A stretch of 51,130 bases of DNA from Bacteroidota bacterium (GTDB lineage Bacteria; Bacteroidota; Bacteroidia; Bacteroidales; Prolixibacteraceae): assembly GCA_023251435.1 (NCBI GenBank), contig JAHEYU010000042.1, forward strand, positions 1 to 51,130, in the 5' to 3' direction. A program made the translations under genes and the position numbers. Positions 32,108 to 40,883 of this stretch are shown in pieces. The notes below the pieces were generated by a model. That model saw only the letters and a list, made by a program, of their open reading frames with translations. It ran no database searches and had not been told where the DNA came from. Numbering within the stretch: the stretch's first letter is position 1; each line of letters opens with the position of its first letter.

Positions 32108-33901
32108 ATGGCCGATTACAACATGCACATTCTTGTTTGCGGTGGTACCGGATGCAAGGCTTCACAAAGCGAACTGATCAAATCAAATTTCAAAACCCGA
32201 CTCAACGAATTCGGACTTTCCGACGAAATTCAGGTAATTATGACGGGCTGTTTCGGGTTCTGCGAAAAGGGACCCATCGTTAAAATACTGCCCGACAATA
32301 CTTTCTACACGCAGGTTACGCCTGAAGATGTTTTTGAAATTGTTGAGGAGCACGTTATTAAAGGGCGAAAAGTGGAACGTCTGCTTTACAAAGATCCCGA
32401 GTCGAAGGAACATATTGTCGATACCAAAGGAATGGATTTTTACAAAAAACAGATTCGCATCGCTTTGCGAAACTGTGGTTTTATCAATCCTGAAAATATT
32501 GAGGAATACATCGGGCGCGATGGTTATGCAGCATTGGGAACTTGTCTTTCAGAAATAACTCCTGATGAGGTTATCCGAATGATCAAAGATTCCGGGTTGC
32601 GTGGGCGAGGCGGCGGTGGTTTTCCAACCGGACTGAAATGGGAGCTGACACGAAAATCAGTAAGCGACCAGAAATATGTGGTTTGCAATGCCGACGAAGG
32701 CGATCCGGGAGCGTTTATGGATCGCTCGATTCTGGAGGGTGACCCACATTCGGTGCTCGAAGCAATGGCCATTTGCGGATACTGTATTGGCGCCGACAAA
32801 GGGCTGGTTTATATCCGTGCTGAATATCCGTTGGCCATCGAACGCCTGAAAATTGCGATCAATCAGGCACGGGAATATGGTTTGCTCGGTAACGATATTC
32901 TGGGAACCGGTTTTAGTTTTGATGTCGAAATCCGATACGGAGCTGGCGCTTTTGTATGCGGCGAAGAAACTGCGCTGATTCATTCGATGGAAGGCAAACG
33001 TGGCGAACCAACTGTTAAACCACCATTTCCGGCCGAAAAAGGATACAATGGCAAACCTACCAATGTGAACAATGTGGAAACTTTTGCCAACATTCCGGTG
33101 ATCATCAACAAAGGAGCAGAATGGTTTGCTTCCATCGGGACAGCCAATTCGAAAGGCACCAAAGTATTCGCACTCGCCGGAAAGATTAACAATGTTGGTT
33201 TGATTGAAGTTCCGATGGGAATTACCCTTCGCGAAATTATATACGATATTGGTGGCGGTATCAAAGATGGCCGCGAATTTAAGGCCGTTCAAACAGGCGG
33301 ACCTTCCGGTGGTTGTTTAACCAAATCATTTCTGGATACTCCCATTGATTACGACAATTTAGTGGCAGCTGGTTCGATGATGGGTTCGGGTGGAATGATC
33401 GTTCTCGACGACTCGGATTGTATGGTTGCCATTGCCAAATTTTACCTCGAATTTACGCTTGACGAATCGTGCGGAAAGTGCACTCCTTGCCGGATTGGCA
33501 ACAAACGCCTGTACGAAATTCTCGAAAAAATAACCGAAGGCAATGGCAAAGTCGAAGATCTAAACCGGTTGAGAATGCTTAGTTCGGTCATTAAAGATAC
33601 TTCGCTTTGTGGCCTGGGACAAACATCTCCCAATCCGGTACTTTCAACGCTCGATCATTTTTACGACGAATATCTGTCGCACGTTACTTCGCACAAATGT
33701 ATCGCTGGTCAGTGCAAGGCATTGATGCATTATTCAATAGATGTCGACAAGTGTACCGGTTGTACGCTTTGTTTCAGAAATTGCCCGGTTGGCGCCATTT
33801 CAGGAGAGAAACGTGCGTCACATTACATCGACCAGTCGCTGTGCATCAAGTGTGGTGTGTGTTTCGCAAAGTGTAAGTTCGATGCAGTTTTAATTGCCTA
33901 A
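32108..33901 (+). CDS. hydB: HydB, flavin/NAD subunit of electron-bifurcating [FeFe] hydrogenase (long form)
   Basis: A 597-residue NuoF-type subunit that should bind FMN and NAD(H) and, with HydA and HydC, couple H2 to NADH and ferredoxin. An N-terminal thioredoxin-like [2Fe-2S] domain (LVCGGTGCKAS, TGCFGFCEKG) is followed by the flavin/NAD core: LRGRGGGGFPTGLKW near 160, CNADEGDPGAFMDRS near 196 and GAGAFVCGEETAL. Next are the [4Fe-4S] motif SCGKCTPCRIGNKR and, at the C-terminus, two more [4Fe-4S] motifs (DKCTGCTLCFRNCP and SLCIKCGVCFAKC). The full set of extra clusters matches HydB proteins shown in other anaerobes to bifurcate. The second hydB at 41363 lacks both terminal domains. hydA follows after 11 bases. 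Confidence 0.92.
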   Translation: MADYNMHILVCGGTGCKASQSELIKSNFKTRLNEFGLSDEIQVIMTGCFGFCEKGPIVKILPDNTFYTQVTPEDVFEIVEEHVIKGRKVERLLYKDPESKEHIVDTKGMDFYKKQIRIALRNCGFINPENIEEYIGRDGYAALGTCLSEITPDEVIRMIKDSGLRGRGGGGFPTGLKWELTRKSVSDQKYVVCNADEGDPGAFMDRSILEGDPHSVLEAMAICGYCIGADKGLVYIRAEYPLAIERLKIAINQAREYGLLGNDILGTGFSFDVEIRYGAGAFVCGEETALIHSMEGKRGEPTVKPPFPAEKGYNGKPTNVNNVETFANIPVIINKGAEWFASIGTANSKGTKVFALAGKINNVGLIEVPMGITLREIIYDIGGGIKDGREFKAVQTGGPSGGCLTKSFLDTPIDYDNLVAAGSMMGSGGMIVLDDSDCMVAIAKFYLEFTLDESCGKCTPCRIGNKRLYEILEKITEGNGKVEDLNRLRMLSSVIKDTSLCGLGQTSPNPVLSTLDHFYDEYLSHVTSHKCIAGQCKALMHYSIDVDKCTGCTLCFRNCPVGAISGEKRASHYIDQSLCIKCGVCFAKCKFDAVLIA

Positions 33902-33912
33902 AAGCCTTATTT

Positions 33913-35664
33913 ATGGAAATGATAAATCTTACAATTGATCATAAACCGGTAGTTGTTCGTAAAGGAACTACGGTACTGAAAGCTGCTTCGAGTATCGGAA
34001 TTGATATTCCGACACTTTGCTACATGAAGCTGGACGATATGAATATAGAGAATAAACCCGGAGGATGCCGTGTTTGCGTGGTCGAAGTGAAGGGTCGCCG
34101 CAATCTTGCGCCAGCCTGTTGTACCGAAGCCACCGAAGGAATGGAAATAAGTACACACACCATTCGCGTGGTAAATGCCCGCAGGACAGTGGTTGAATTG
34201 ATTTTATCTGACCATCCGGCTGATTGTCTGATCTGCGCCAAATCTGGCAACTGCGAATTGCAGGACATGGCTCATCATCTGGGAATCAGGCAGATTCATT
34301 ATCAGGGCGAACAGTCGATGTACCGCGAAGACACCTCTCCGGCAATTATCCGTGAGATCAACAAATGCATTATGTGCCGCCGCTGCGAAACCATGTGCAA
34401 CGACGTACAGACCGTTGGTGTTCTTTCGGCTGTCAACCGCGGATTTCAGGCAGTTGTAGCACCCGCATTCGAAATGAATCTCGACCATTCTGTTTGTACT
34501 TATTGCGGGCAGTGTGTGGCTGTTTGTCCTACCGGCGCATTAACTGAAGTTGATGAGACCGGAGCTGTTATCCGCGCTCTTTCCGATCCGAAAAAAACTG
34601 TTGTTGTTCAGACCGCTCCTGCAGTACGTGCAGCATTGGGCGAAGAATTCGGAATGTCTGCCGGAACATTGGTTACAGGCAAAATGGTTGCAGCTTTGCG
34701 CCGGTTGGGATTCGATTACGTTTTTGATACCGATTTTGCTGCCGACCTCACCATTATGGAAGAAGGAACCGAATTGCTGAACCGTTTATCGGCTTATATG
34801 GCTGGCGATCAGAACGTGAAACTTCCGATTCTGACTTCCTGCTGTCCGGCGTGGGTGAAGTTTTTCGAGCATTCTTTTCCTGAATTAAAAGACATTCCTT
34901 CGACTGCACGGTCGCCGCAGCAGATGTTTGGTTCGATTGCCAAAACCTACTTTGCTGATAAAATTGGCGTGAAACGCAAAAATCTGGTGGTAGTTTCCAT
35001 TATGCCTTGTCTGGCGAAAAAATATGAAAGCAGTCGTCCTGAATTTGCTGTGAATGGCAATCCTGATGTTGATTACGCGTTGACAACTAGAGAATTGGCT
35101 CATTTGATCAATCTTGGCAACATCGAATTCAAATCACTTCCGAATGAAGAATTTGATTCACCGTTGGGTGAATCGACCGGAGCTGCTGTGATTTTCGGCA
35201 CAACCGGAGGAGTAATCGAAGCTGCTGTACGGACAGCTTATGAAGTGTTCACCGGAAAGCCATTGCCCCGCGTAGATTTTGAAGAGTTGCGAGGAATGGA
35301 AGGTTTGCGCAAAGCAACCATCGACTTTAACGGAACGCCGATTAACATTGGGATTGCGCACGGATTGGGAAATGCGCGTAAGTTGCTCGAAGATATTCAG
35401 GCCGGAAACAGCGAGTTCCATGCCATCGAAATCATGTCGTGCCCGGGCGGTTGTATTGGTGGTGGCGGTCAGCCGTACCATCATGGCGATGCCGAAATTC
35501 TGAAAAAACGCCAGCGCGCCATTTATTCGGAAGATAAAAACAAAACACTCCGGAAATCGCACGAAAATCCATATATCACGAAGCTTTACGAAGAGTTTTT
35601 GGGTGCCCCATTGAGCGAAAAGGCGCATCATCTGCTGCATACCAAGTATTTTGACAGGAGCTAG
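33913..35664 (+). CDS. hydA: HydA, catalytic [FeFe] hydrogenase subunit, first copy
   Basis: The 583-residue catalytic subunit of the NAD-linked [FeFe] hydrogenase. It has an N-terminal [2Fe-2S] domain (Cys 36, 52, 55 and 69/70) and a His-ligated [4Fe-4S] segment (HPADCLICAKSGNCELQ). Two [4Fe-4S] motifs follow (KCIMCRRCETMC from Cys 152 and CTYCGQCVAVCP). The H-cluster domain has LTSCCPAW (Cys 310-311), MPCLAKKYE (Cys 366) and MSCPGGCIGGGGQP (Cys 510 and 514). The small-subunit tail (LRKSHENPY...PLSEKAHHLLH) is present. All cluster ligands and the proton-relay Cys are there, so it should make or take up H2. It is followed not by hydC but by an S23 gene framed by repeats. Maturation needs HydE (48137) and HydF/HydG, which are not in the window. 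Confidence 0.95.
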   Translation: MEMINLTIDHKPVVVRKGTTVLKAASSIGIDIPTLCYMKLDDMNIENKPGGCRVCVVEVKGRRNLAPACCTEATEGMEISTHTIRVVNARRTVVELILSDHPADCLICAKSGNCELQDMAHHLGIRQIHYQGEQSMYREDTSPAIIREINKCIMCRRCETMCNDVQTVGVLSAVNRGFQAVVAPAFEMNLDHSVCTYCGQCVAVCPTGALTEVDETGAVIRALSDPKKTVVVQTAPAVRAALGEEFGMSAGTLVTGKMVAALRRLGFDYVFDTDFAADLTIMEEGTELLNRLSAYMAGDQNVKLPILTSCCPAWVKFFEHSFPELKDIPSTARSPQQMFGSIAKTYFADKIGVKRKNLVVVSIMPCLAKKYESSRPEFAVNGNPDVDYALTTRELAHLINLGNIEFKSLPNEEFDSPLGESTGAAVIFGTTGGVIEAAVRTAYEVFTGKPLPRVDFEELRGMEGLRKATIDFNGTPINIGIAHGLGNARKLLEDIQAGNSEFHAIEIMSCPGGCIGGGGQPYHHGDAEILKKRQRAIYSEDKNKTLRKSHENPYITKLYEEFLGAPLSEKAHHLLHTKYFDRS

Positions 35665-35692
35665 GAGGGGCATTAATTGTCAATGGCAATGC

Positions 35693-35751
35693 GTCATTGA
35701 TGGTCATTGAAAAAACGTCATTGTTTGTCATTAGGTCATTAAATTGTCATT
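35693..35751. repeat. Array of six GTCATT repeats, left flank of the S23 gene
   Basis: GTCATT occurs at 35693, 35703, 35717, 35727, 35735 and 35746. Six inverted AATGAC copies flank the other side of the S23 gene. Confidence 0.85.
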
Positions 35752-35771
35752 AATTGTAAAACAAATAAGAG

Positions 35772-36140
35772 ATGAAATTGGAGGATTTACAGGTTTATCA
35801 AATATCGATGAAACTTGCAGATGAAGTTCATGATTTGGTAATGGAATGGGATAATTTCCATAAGTTCTCTACAGGAACTCAATTAGTGAATGCTGCTGAT
35901 TCTGTTTCTGCCAATGAGGGTTATGGACGATTTCATTTTAAGAATCACAAAAATTTCCTCTATTTTTCAAGAGGATCGCTATCTGAAACCAAAACATGGC
36001 TAACAAAAGCTTCGAACCGAAAACTCATCAGTGAAGAAAAATTTGCAGGCCTGATTGACCAATACAATTCTCTGGGAATTAAATTGAACAATTACATCAA
36101 TACCATCGGAAATTCAGGAAACTCCAATGACCACCAATGA
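35772..36140 (+). CDS. Four-helix bundle protein of the S23 (23S rRNA intervening sequence) family
   Basis: A 122-residue helical protein that begins LEDLQVYQISMKLADEVHDL, with TGTQLVNAADSVSANEGYGR and KNHKNFLYFSRGSLSETKTW. These are the S23/Avd-like four-helix bundle signatures. Relatives are encoded inside 23S rRNA intervening sequences and next to diversity-generating retroelements, where Avd helps the reverse transcriptase; no such partner is here. The gene separates hydA from hydC and stands between inverted arrays of six GTCATT and six AATGAC. Its stop codon (TGA 36138-36140) lies within the right array. The bracketed layout suggests it travelled as a unit. Function unknown. Confidence 0.85.
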   Translation: MKLEDLQVYQISMKLADEVHDLVMEWDNFHKFSTGTQLVNAADSVSANEGYGRFHFKNHKNFLYFSRGSLSETKTWLTKASNRKLISEEKFAGLIDQYNSLGIKLNNYINTIGNSGNSNDHQ

Positions 36141-36185
36141 CCATTTAATGACTATCGAATGACAACTTAATGACATTTGAATGAC
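36126..36185. repeat. Array of six AATGAC repeats, right flank of the S23 gene
   Basis: AATGAC occurs at 36126, 36136, 36147, 36158, 36169 and 36180, nearly all 11 bases apart. It is the inverted counterpart of the left array and overlaps the 3' end of the S23 gene. Confidence 0.85.
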
Positions 36186-36221
36186 TTACAAATTTATCTA
36201 AACATCGAAAAATCTCTAAAT

Positions 36222-36728
36222 ATGCCAGGAATAAAACTTTCAGAAAAAACCATTGGAATCATTCAGCAAGTCTGTGCTGATTTCAGGAATGAGGGAAGTG
36301 AATTGATCAACGTTTTGCACCAGGTGCAGAGCAAATTGGGGTATTTGCCTGCCGAAGTACAGGAAGTAATTGCCAAAGAACTGAATATCTCGGTTGCCAA
36401 AGTTTATGGCGTGGTTACCTTCTACTCGTTTTTCACCATGATACCGATGGGCGAACACCCCATTTCAATATGCATGGGAACAGCTTGTTACGTGCGTGGT
36501 TCGGAGCAGGTGCTGGCCGAATTCAAACGGCAATTGAGCATCGAAGTGGGGCAATCTACTCCCGATAACAAGTTTTCGCTCAACTGTTTACGCTGCGTGG
36601 GTGCCTGCGGACTGGCTCCGGTGGTGATGGTTGGCGAAAAAGTATTTGGGCGCGTTTCGCCACAAATGGTGAAAAGCATTATTGCCGAATACAAAGGTGG
36701 TTGCGCTGTTGAGGCAAAGAGCGCATAG
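36222..36728 (+). CDS. hydC: HydC, NuoE-type [2Fe-2S] subunit, first copy
   Basis: A 168-residue thioredoxin-fold subunit that passes electrons between HydB and HydA. The [2Fe-2S] ligands are complete: ICMGTACYVRG (C-x4-C) and LRCVGACGLAPVV (C-x3-C). An N-terminal helical part (HQVQSKLGYLPAEVQEVIAK) and VYGVVTFYSFF are typical. The start is the ATG at 36222; the frame from 36177 begins with a TTG inside the AATGAC array. In most HydABC operons hydC comes first. Here it is last and is cut off from hydA by the S23 unit, so its transcription may depend on read-through or on a promoter inside that unit. Confidence 0.92.
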   Translation: MPGIKLSEKTIGIIQQVCADFRNEGSELINVLHQVQSKLGYLPAEVQEVIAKELNISVAKVYGVVTFYSFFTMIPMGEHPISICMGTACYVRGSEQVLAEFKRQLSIEVGQSTPDNKFSLNCLRCVGACGLAPVVMVGEKVFGRVSPQMVKSIIAEYKGGCAVEAKSA

Positions 36729-36748
36729 CGTTCTTCTTAAATTTAAAT

Positions 36749-36773
36749 AGTTGGTGACTTCAAGTCACCGACT
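36749..36773 (+). terminator. Terminator hairpin after hydC
   Basis: AGTTGGTGAC pairs with GTCACCGACT around a TTCAA loop, followed by CATTTTG. It may serve both converging genes. Confidence 0.7.
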
Positions 36774-36832
36774 CATTTTGTTTCTAACCCTTTAATATCC
36801 TGAATAAGCCAGTATAAGCAAATGAGTAAAAA

Positions 36833-38563
36833 TTAATCCTCATAAAATTCCGTTCCATTTGTACTGAAATAATAACCTTTCCCTTCTTTGGTATTTTCTC
36901 CTATTTCAATATATGGATTAAAGACAATGTATCCTATTTGGAGTTCTTTCCCTTGTTTATCAATCAAAATTTGGTAAGAATTTGTTCTTGGGGCAACGGA
37001 ATTGAGCGGATGTTTTTCAACAACGATTGCATGTCCATTTATAAAATTGTATGCTTCATCATATTTTGAATCTATGATCACCATACCAAAATGGTTAATA
37101 TATCCCCAGGTAGAATAATCCGATTTGAATGCTGCCAATCCACCACTAAAATTCTTTACTTCACAATATTTACACGAAATAACCTCTTCCCCTTTTTTAT
37201 CAATGAAACCCCACCGCTCCTCAGTATCACAAACTGCAGCAAGCCCTTCATGAAAATCCTTAATATTTAAGTACTTACATGCAACTATCCACTCTCCTGT
37301 TTTATCAATAAGGCCATATAATGGATATTCCTCATTGTCATTAAAAGAGCAAATCCATGAATCATAAAACGTTTGATTTGATACCATCGCAAGTCCATCG
37401 ATAAAATTCTCTGCTTCATCAAATTGCGGAAAAATAACCCATTCTCCTTTTTCATTTATGTATCCATATTTATCCCCAAATAAACAGGCAAAGGCAATCC
37501 CATCAATTAATTCACCGACTTCCTCAAATTTATAATCCGTAATTAGATTCCCTTTTTTATCAGTTATACCATACCTATTATTTTCTCCAAAAGCAATCCA
37601 GTTATAGTGAGAATTAATTTCATTGTATTTACTCTGGGTTATGGCTGCCCCATTAATATTAACCAACCCCCAACCTTCTTCCCCAAAAGTATTATAAATT
37701 GAAGAATCATCGGGGCTTTCATTAATTAGGACATACTTGCAAGGAACCAATTCTCTACCAACCTTATCTATTATTCCAATTTTCCCATTCTTTTTCACTT
37801 TGTAAATTCTATTGTTAATCCAATCCTTTCCAAAATATGATTCTTTAATTTCGTCAAACTCTAATTTTTCACCGTTTCCTAAGATTAAATGCTTGTCTTC
37901 CAATTTTCCATAACGATTTGTTTCTTGGTTAAAACTGGGGATAACTTCAAACCCTTTTGAATCAATGACTAATTTGTTATTCTTATAATACACTATTGCT
38001 TTACCTTTATAAAAAAAGGAGACACGGTCATATTTGCATTCTATTATTATATTTCGTTCAATATCACTAAATCCCCAAAATAGTCCCTTCCTATATGGTA
38101 TTAATTCTGGAATAACATCTGTATAAAAATAAATATCTGAAGACATACGAAAGTGTGTTTCACTTAATTCCTCTTTAATTTCAAACAAATCATTGTAAAA
38201 ATCTTCAGTTTTATATCCCTTAATGATACGATCTATTCTAGGAATATCCTTAATTATGGCATCATACATTTCTCTAATGACAATACTTGCGGGTCTAAAA
38301 ATTCCATTATTATCTATTTCGCCATTTCTTAAAATTGAAGAAACCTTTTCTATAAATGTATTTGTATTATCTAAATTGATACTTCTAATTAGTGCATTAT
38401 CATGACTAGCATGAACAGTTATAAAATATTTGGTCAAAACCTCATGGAGCTTTTTAAGAGTTTTTATAGATGACGGATTATCACCTACTGACTTTAAAAG
38501 ATGTTTTATGGTTTTCATAGGACAGATAATTTGATTTAATTTTACTCCATTTTTAAGTGCCAT
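36833..38563 (-). CDS. WG-repeat protein
   Basis: A 576-residue protein without signal peptide. Its middle and C-terminal parts (about 150-540) are made of WG/KWG repeats of some 35-40 residues, for example YGITDKKGNLITDYKFEEV, YGYINEKGEWVIFPQFDEA and WGFIDKKGEEVISCKYCEV. These form a beta-rich, probably toroidal scaffold. The first 140 residues are helical and unlike the repeats. WG proteins often accompany defence or surface loci, but the role is unknown. The gene is clearly more AT-rich than the hydrogenase genes on either side, a sign of transfer. A later ATG at 38518 (MKTIKHLL) is an alternative start. Confidence 0.85.
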   Translation of the reverse strand: MALKNGVKLNQIICPMKTIKHLLKSVGDNPSSIKTLKKLHEVLTKYFITVHASHDNALIRSINLDNTNTFIEKVSSILRNGEIDNNGIFRPASIVIREMYDAIIKDIPRIDRIIKGYKTEDFYNDLFEIKEELSETHFRMSSDIYFYTDVIPELIPYRKGLFWGFSDIERNIIIECKYDRVSFFYKGKAIVYYKNNKLVIDSKGFEVIPSFNQETNRYGKLEDKHLILGNGEKLEFDEIKESYFGKDWINNRIYKVKKNGKIGIIDKVGRELVPCKYVLINESPDDSSIYNTFGEEGWGLVNINGAAITQSKYNEINSHYNWIAFGENNRYGITDKKGNLITDYKFEEVGELIDGIAFACLFGDKYGYINEKGEWVIFPQFDEAENFIDGLAMVSNQTFYDSWICSFNDNEEYPLYGLIDKTGEWIVACKYLNIKDFHEGLAAVCDTEERWGFIDKKGEEVISCKYCEVKNFSGGLAAFKSDYSTWGYINHFGMVIIDSKYDEAYNFINGHAIVVEKHPLNSVAPRTNSYQILIDKQGKELQIGYIVFNPYIEIGENTKEGKGYYFSTNGTEFYED

Positions 38564-39098
38564 TCATTAGGGCTAATATATTTATTCTAATAATAGAATT
38601 TTCACGTCGTAAATAAGAAATGGAGAAGCGATCGTCTTCTCCATTTCAAAATTAAATTAGTAAAAAAGGATTAAATAATTTGCAATTTGTAGAAACAATA
38701 AAATAATCCTTAAGACCAATGGGAGAAGTTTTAGATTAAACTTCAAACCCTTTTTTAATTTCTTCTTCATGAAATTTAAGTATTGCCACAGAGAAGGTCA
38801 AGTCTCAAATATCATTTTGAACAATTATTATAATCTGCAATTATAGATTTAAACAGAAATCTATATGAAGAATCAGAACATATTAAACCATCAGGACTAA
38901 TCAGTATTAAATCATTAGAAATAGACTTTACTTTAACTGTAAATTGTTGTAATTGAGACAGAATATATTTTTTTTAAGATTACTAATTTGAATTGTTAAA
39001 TCAAAATATTCCTACATCTTTTTTAATTCTTTTACAATTTTAAAAAAATTATCTTTGAACGAAGGTAATTCTATTTTCAATTTTATTCGGTATCATTT
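38564..39098. other. AT-rich gap of 535 bases
   Basis: Very low GC with no frame that looks coding. It holds a perfect hairpin at 38618-38646 (AAATGGAGAAG/CTTCTCCATTT, loop CGATCGT) and a smaller TTCTA/TAGAA hairpin just before it. Nothing else can be named; it is probably a decayed insertion. Confidence 0.6.
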
Positions 39099-39419
39099 AT
39101 GGCAAGCGATATTCAAATTATTCAAGATTTAAAAATCAGGCTTTGTGTTGAATTTGGTTCAGAAATTCAACAAATTATACTTTTCGGTTCCCGTTCTTCA
39201 TCCAGCTCAAATGAATTTTCTGATTATGATGTTTTGCTTGTGATGAAGAATAAACTAGATTTTCAGCAAAAAAGAAGAATTTCTGAAATCTGCTACGACG
39301 TTGAACTCCAAAATGATATCATAATCGATTTACACGTTCTTTCGGAATTGGAATTATCCTCGCTACGGGGGAAACAACCCATTTTCCAAAAAGCAATTCA
39401 TAAAGGAATTCATGTATGA
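39099..39419 (+). CDS. MNT-type minimal nucleotidyltransferase, antitoxin of a HEPN-MNT pair
   Basis: A 106-residue minimal nucleotidyltransferase. The motif IILFGSRSSSSSNEFSDYDVLLV carries the GS-x-DxD site, with the third acidic residue in IIIDLHVLS. In HEPN-MNT systems this protein neutralises the HEPN RNase by adding AMP to it. The HEPN gene follows with an ATGA overlap but is reduced to 44 residues, so the toxin is lost and this antitoxin is an orphan. It stands in an AT-rich stretch between the two hydrogenase operons. Confidence 0.88.
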   Translation: MASDIQIIQDLKIRLCVEFGSEIQQIILFGSRSSSSSNEFSDYDVLLVMKNKLDFQQKRRISEICYDVELQNDIIIDLHVLSELELSSLRGKQPIFQKAIHKGIHV

Positions 39420-39550
39420 CCATCGAGGAACAAACCCGTGATGATTTGATAAAATATCGTCTTGATCAAGCTGAAGTGTTGTTACTTTATTCCGATATGA
39501 AATCTTTCATCGAACAAATTGAAGCTTTTATCAGTGCATCCAACATCTAA
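39416..39550 (+). pseudogene. HEPN toxin gene with a large internal deletion
   Basis: The start overlaps the MNT stop (ATGA). The first half, MTIEEQTRDDLIKYRLDQAEVLL, resembles the beginning of HEPN proteins, and the second, YSDMKSFIEQIEAFI, resembles their very end. The roughly 85 residues that should lie between, with the Rx4-6H RNase motif, are missing without loss of frame. A 44-residue product cannot be an active RNase. It may be made but inactive, or simply be a remnant. Confidence 0.7.
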
Positions 39551-39586
39551 AACTAATTTTCATACAAACTACTTAACTAATATCCA

Positions 39587-40384
39587 ATGAATCGCATTTT
39601 TCTTGTATTTCTACTTTTTGTTAGTGCTTTTGTTGCTCCAGCCCAAATTAATTATAAAACCGAAACTAATATTTCGTACCGCTCCAGCGAAAATCTGGAT
39701 GCCTATATGAAAGAGCGTTGTAAGCTGGATATTTACTTTCCTGAAAATGTGGACAGTTTTACTACCGTGGTTTGGTTTCATGGAGGTGGTTTGACCGGAG
39801 GCGAAAAATCAATTCCTGAGCGATTGAAAAACCGCAAATTAGCTGTCGTTACAGTAAATTATAGGCTTAGTCCCAAAGTGAAAAGCCCCTCATTTATTGA
39901 TGATGCGGCTGCTGCTGTTGCCTGGACGTTTAAAAACATCAGCAAATACGGCGGTGATCCAAAAAAGATTGTAGTTTCCGGTCATTCGGCCGGCGGTTAC
40001 CTTGCCAGCATGATTGGGCTCGACAAACATTATCTGGCAGCCTATGGAATCGACGCCAACAACATTCAAAAGCTTGTTCCATTTAGCGGACAGATGATTA
40101 CTCACTTTATAATCCGCAAGGAACGCGGACTTCCGGATACACAGCCAGTAGTCGATGAATTTGCGCCACAGTTTCATGTTCGGGCAGATGCTCCGCCTTT
40201 GTATTTGATTACAGGCGATCGTGAATTGGAAATGCTGGGCCGGTACGAAGAAAATGCCTACATGGCCCGGATGATGAAGATTGCAGGCCACAAAAATACT
40301 ACACTATACGAATTGGACGGATTCAATCACGGAGGAATGGCTGAGCCTGGATTTGATTTGTTATTAAAGATTCTTAGAAAATAA
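39587..40384 (+). CDS. Exported alpha/beta hydrolase (esterase/lipase type)
   Basis: A 265-residue hydrolase with a signal peptide (IFLVFLLFVSAFVAPAQ). The oxyanion motif VVWFHGGGLTGGEKS and the nucleophile elbow VVSGHSAGGYLAS are intact. A DRELEM stretch and a final GFNHGGM provide the likely Asp and His. The HGGG pattern is that of hormone-sensitive-lipase or carboxylesterase-like enzymes. The probable location is the periplasm and the substrate an acyl ester, perhaps an acetylated sugar given the cellulases nearby, but this is inference. It stands alone, just after the broken HEPN gene. Confidence 0.86.
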   Translation: MNRIFLVFLLFVSAFVAPAQINYKTETNISYRSSENLDAYMKERCKLDIYFPENVDSFTTVVWFHGGGLTGGEKSIPERLKNRKLAVVTVNYRLSPKVKSPSFIDDAAAAVAWTFKNISKYGGDPKKIVVSGHSAGGYLASMIGLDKHYLAAYGIDANNIQKLVPFSGQMITHFIIRKERGLPDTQPVVDEFAPQFHVRADAPPLYLITGDRELEMLGRYEENAYMARMMKIAGHKNTTLYELDGFNHGGMAEPGFDLLLKILRK

Positions 40385-40431
40385 TTTAGGCTCTCTAACA
40401 TTTGGTGTGAGTAAAATGAAACAAGCATTTT

Positions 40432-40600
40432 CAGGTGCAGGGCACCGATGATATTTGTAGTATATAGTGATGCAATATACATTAGAGGTGCGGAGCGCCG
40501 AAATATAGACACATATTTATTTGTAGAATTGCGGTGCGCTGCACCTAATTGGCTTTTTCTATTTTTTTACTACAAATATCATGCAGCTCTGCTGCCTTTG
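40432..40600. repeat. Palindromic intergenic repeat (MITE-like)
   Basis: Outer arms CAGGTGCAGGGCACCGATGA plus TATTTGTAG (40432-40460) and CTACAAATATCATGCAG...CTGCCTTTG (40570-40600) are inverted. Inner arms AGGTGCGGAGCGCCG (40486-40500) and CGGTGCGCTGCACCT (40532-40546) are inverted too. The rest of the 499-base gap (40385-40883) is AT-rich and shows no gene. Confidence 0.7.
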
Positions 40601-40883
40601 ATTGCTAATGATGCGACAACTAACGGATTTTTTTATTTAGTAAAATTGGTTAGTTTTTTAATTTAAAATAGACAAAAGAATACTTTACACAAACAATCCG
40701 TTATAGCACCTTTTTTTGCTTTTTCTACGTAGCGCTGTTGAATTATTCAGCACAATTGATATGTCGCATAACACTTTGTTGTGTTGATTTTCTGATTGAT
40801 AAGCATAGTATTTCTCTTTTCACTTCCTTAAATTTAGAGGAATTGAAATACTTCCAAAAACAACTAATAACTACTCACTACTT

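Noticed and set aside
32657-33292. Long minus-strand frame of 211 codons
   Set aside because: Antisense to the well-conserved flavin/NAD core of hydB; no family features.
35693-36185. CRISPR-like repeat arrays around the S23 gene
   Set aside because: Units are six bases with 2-8 base gaps, far too short for CRISPR, inverted across a gene, and no cas genes are present.
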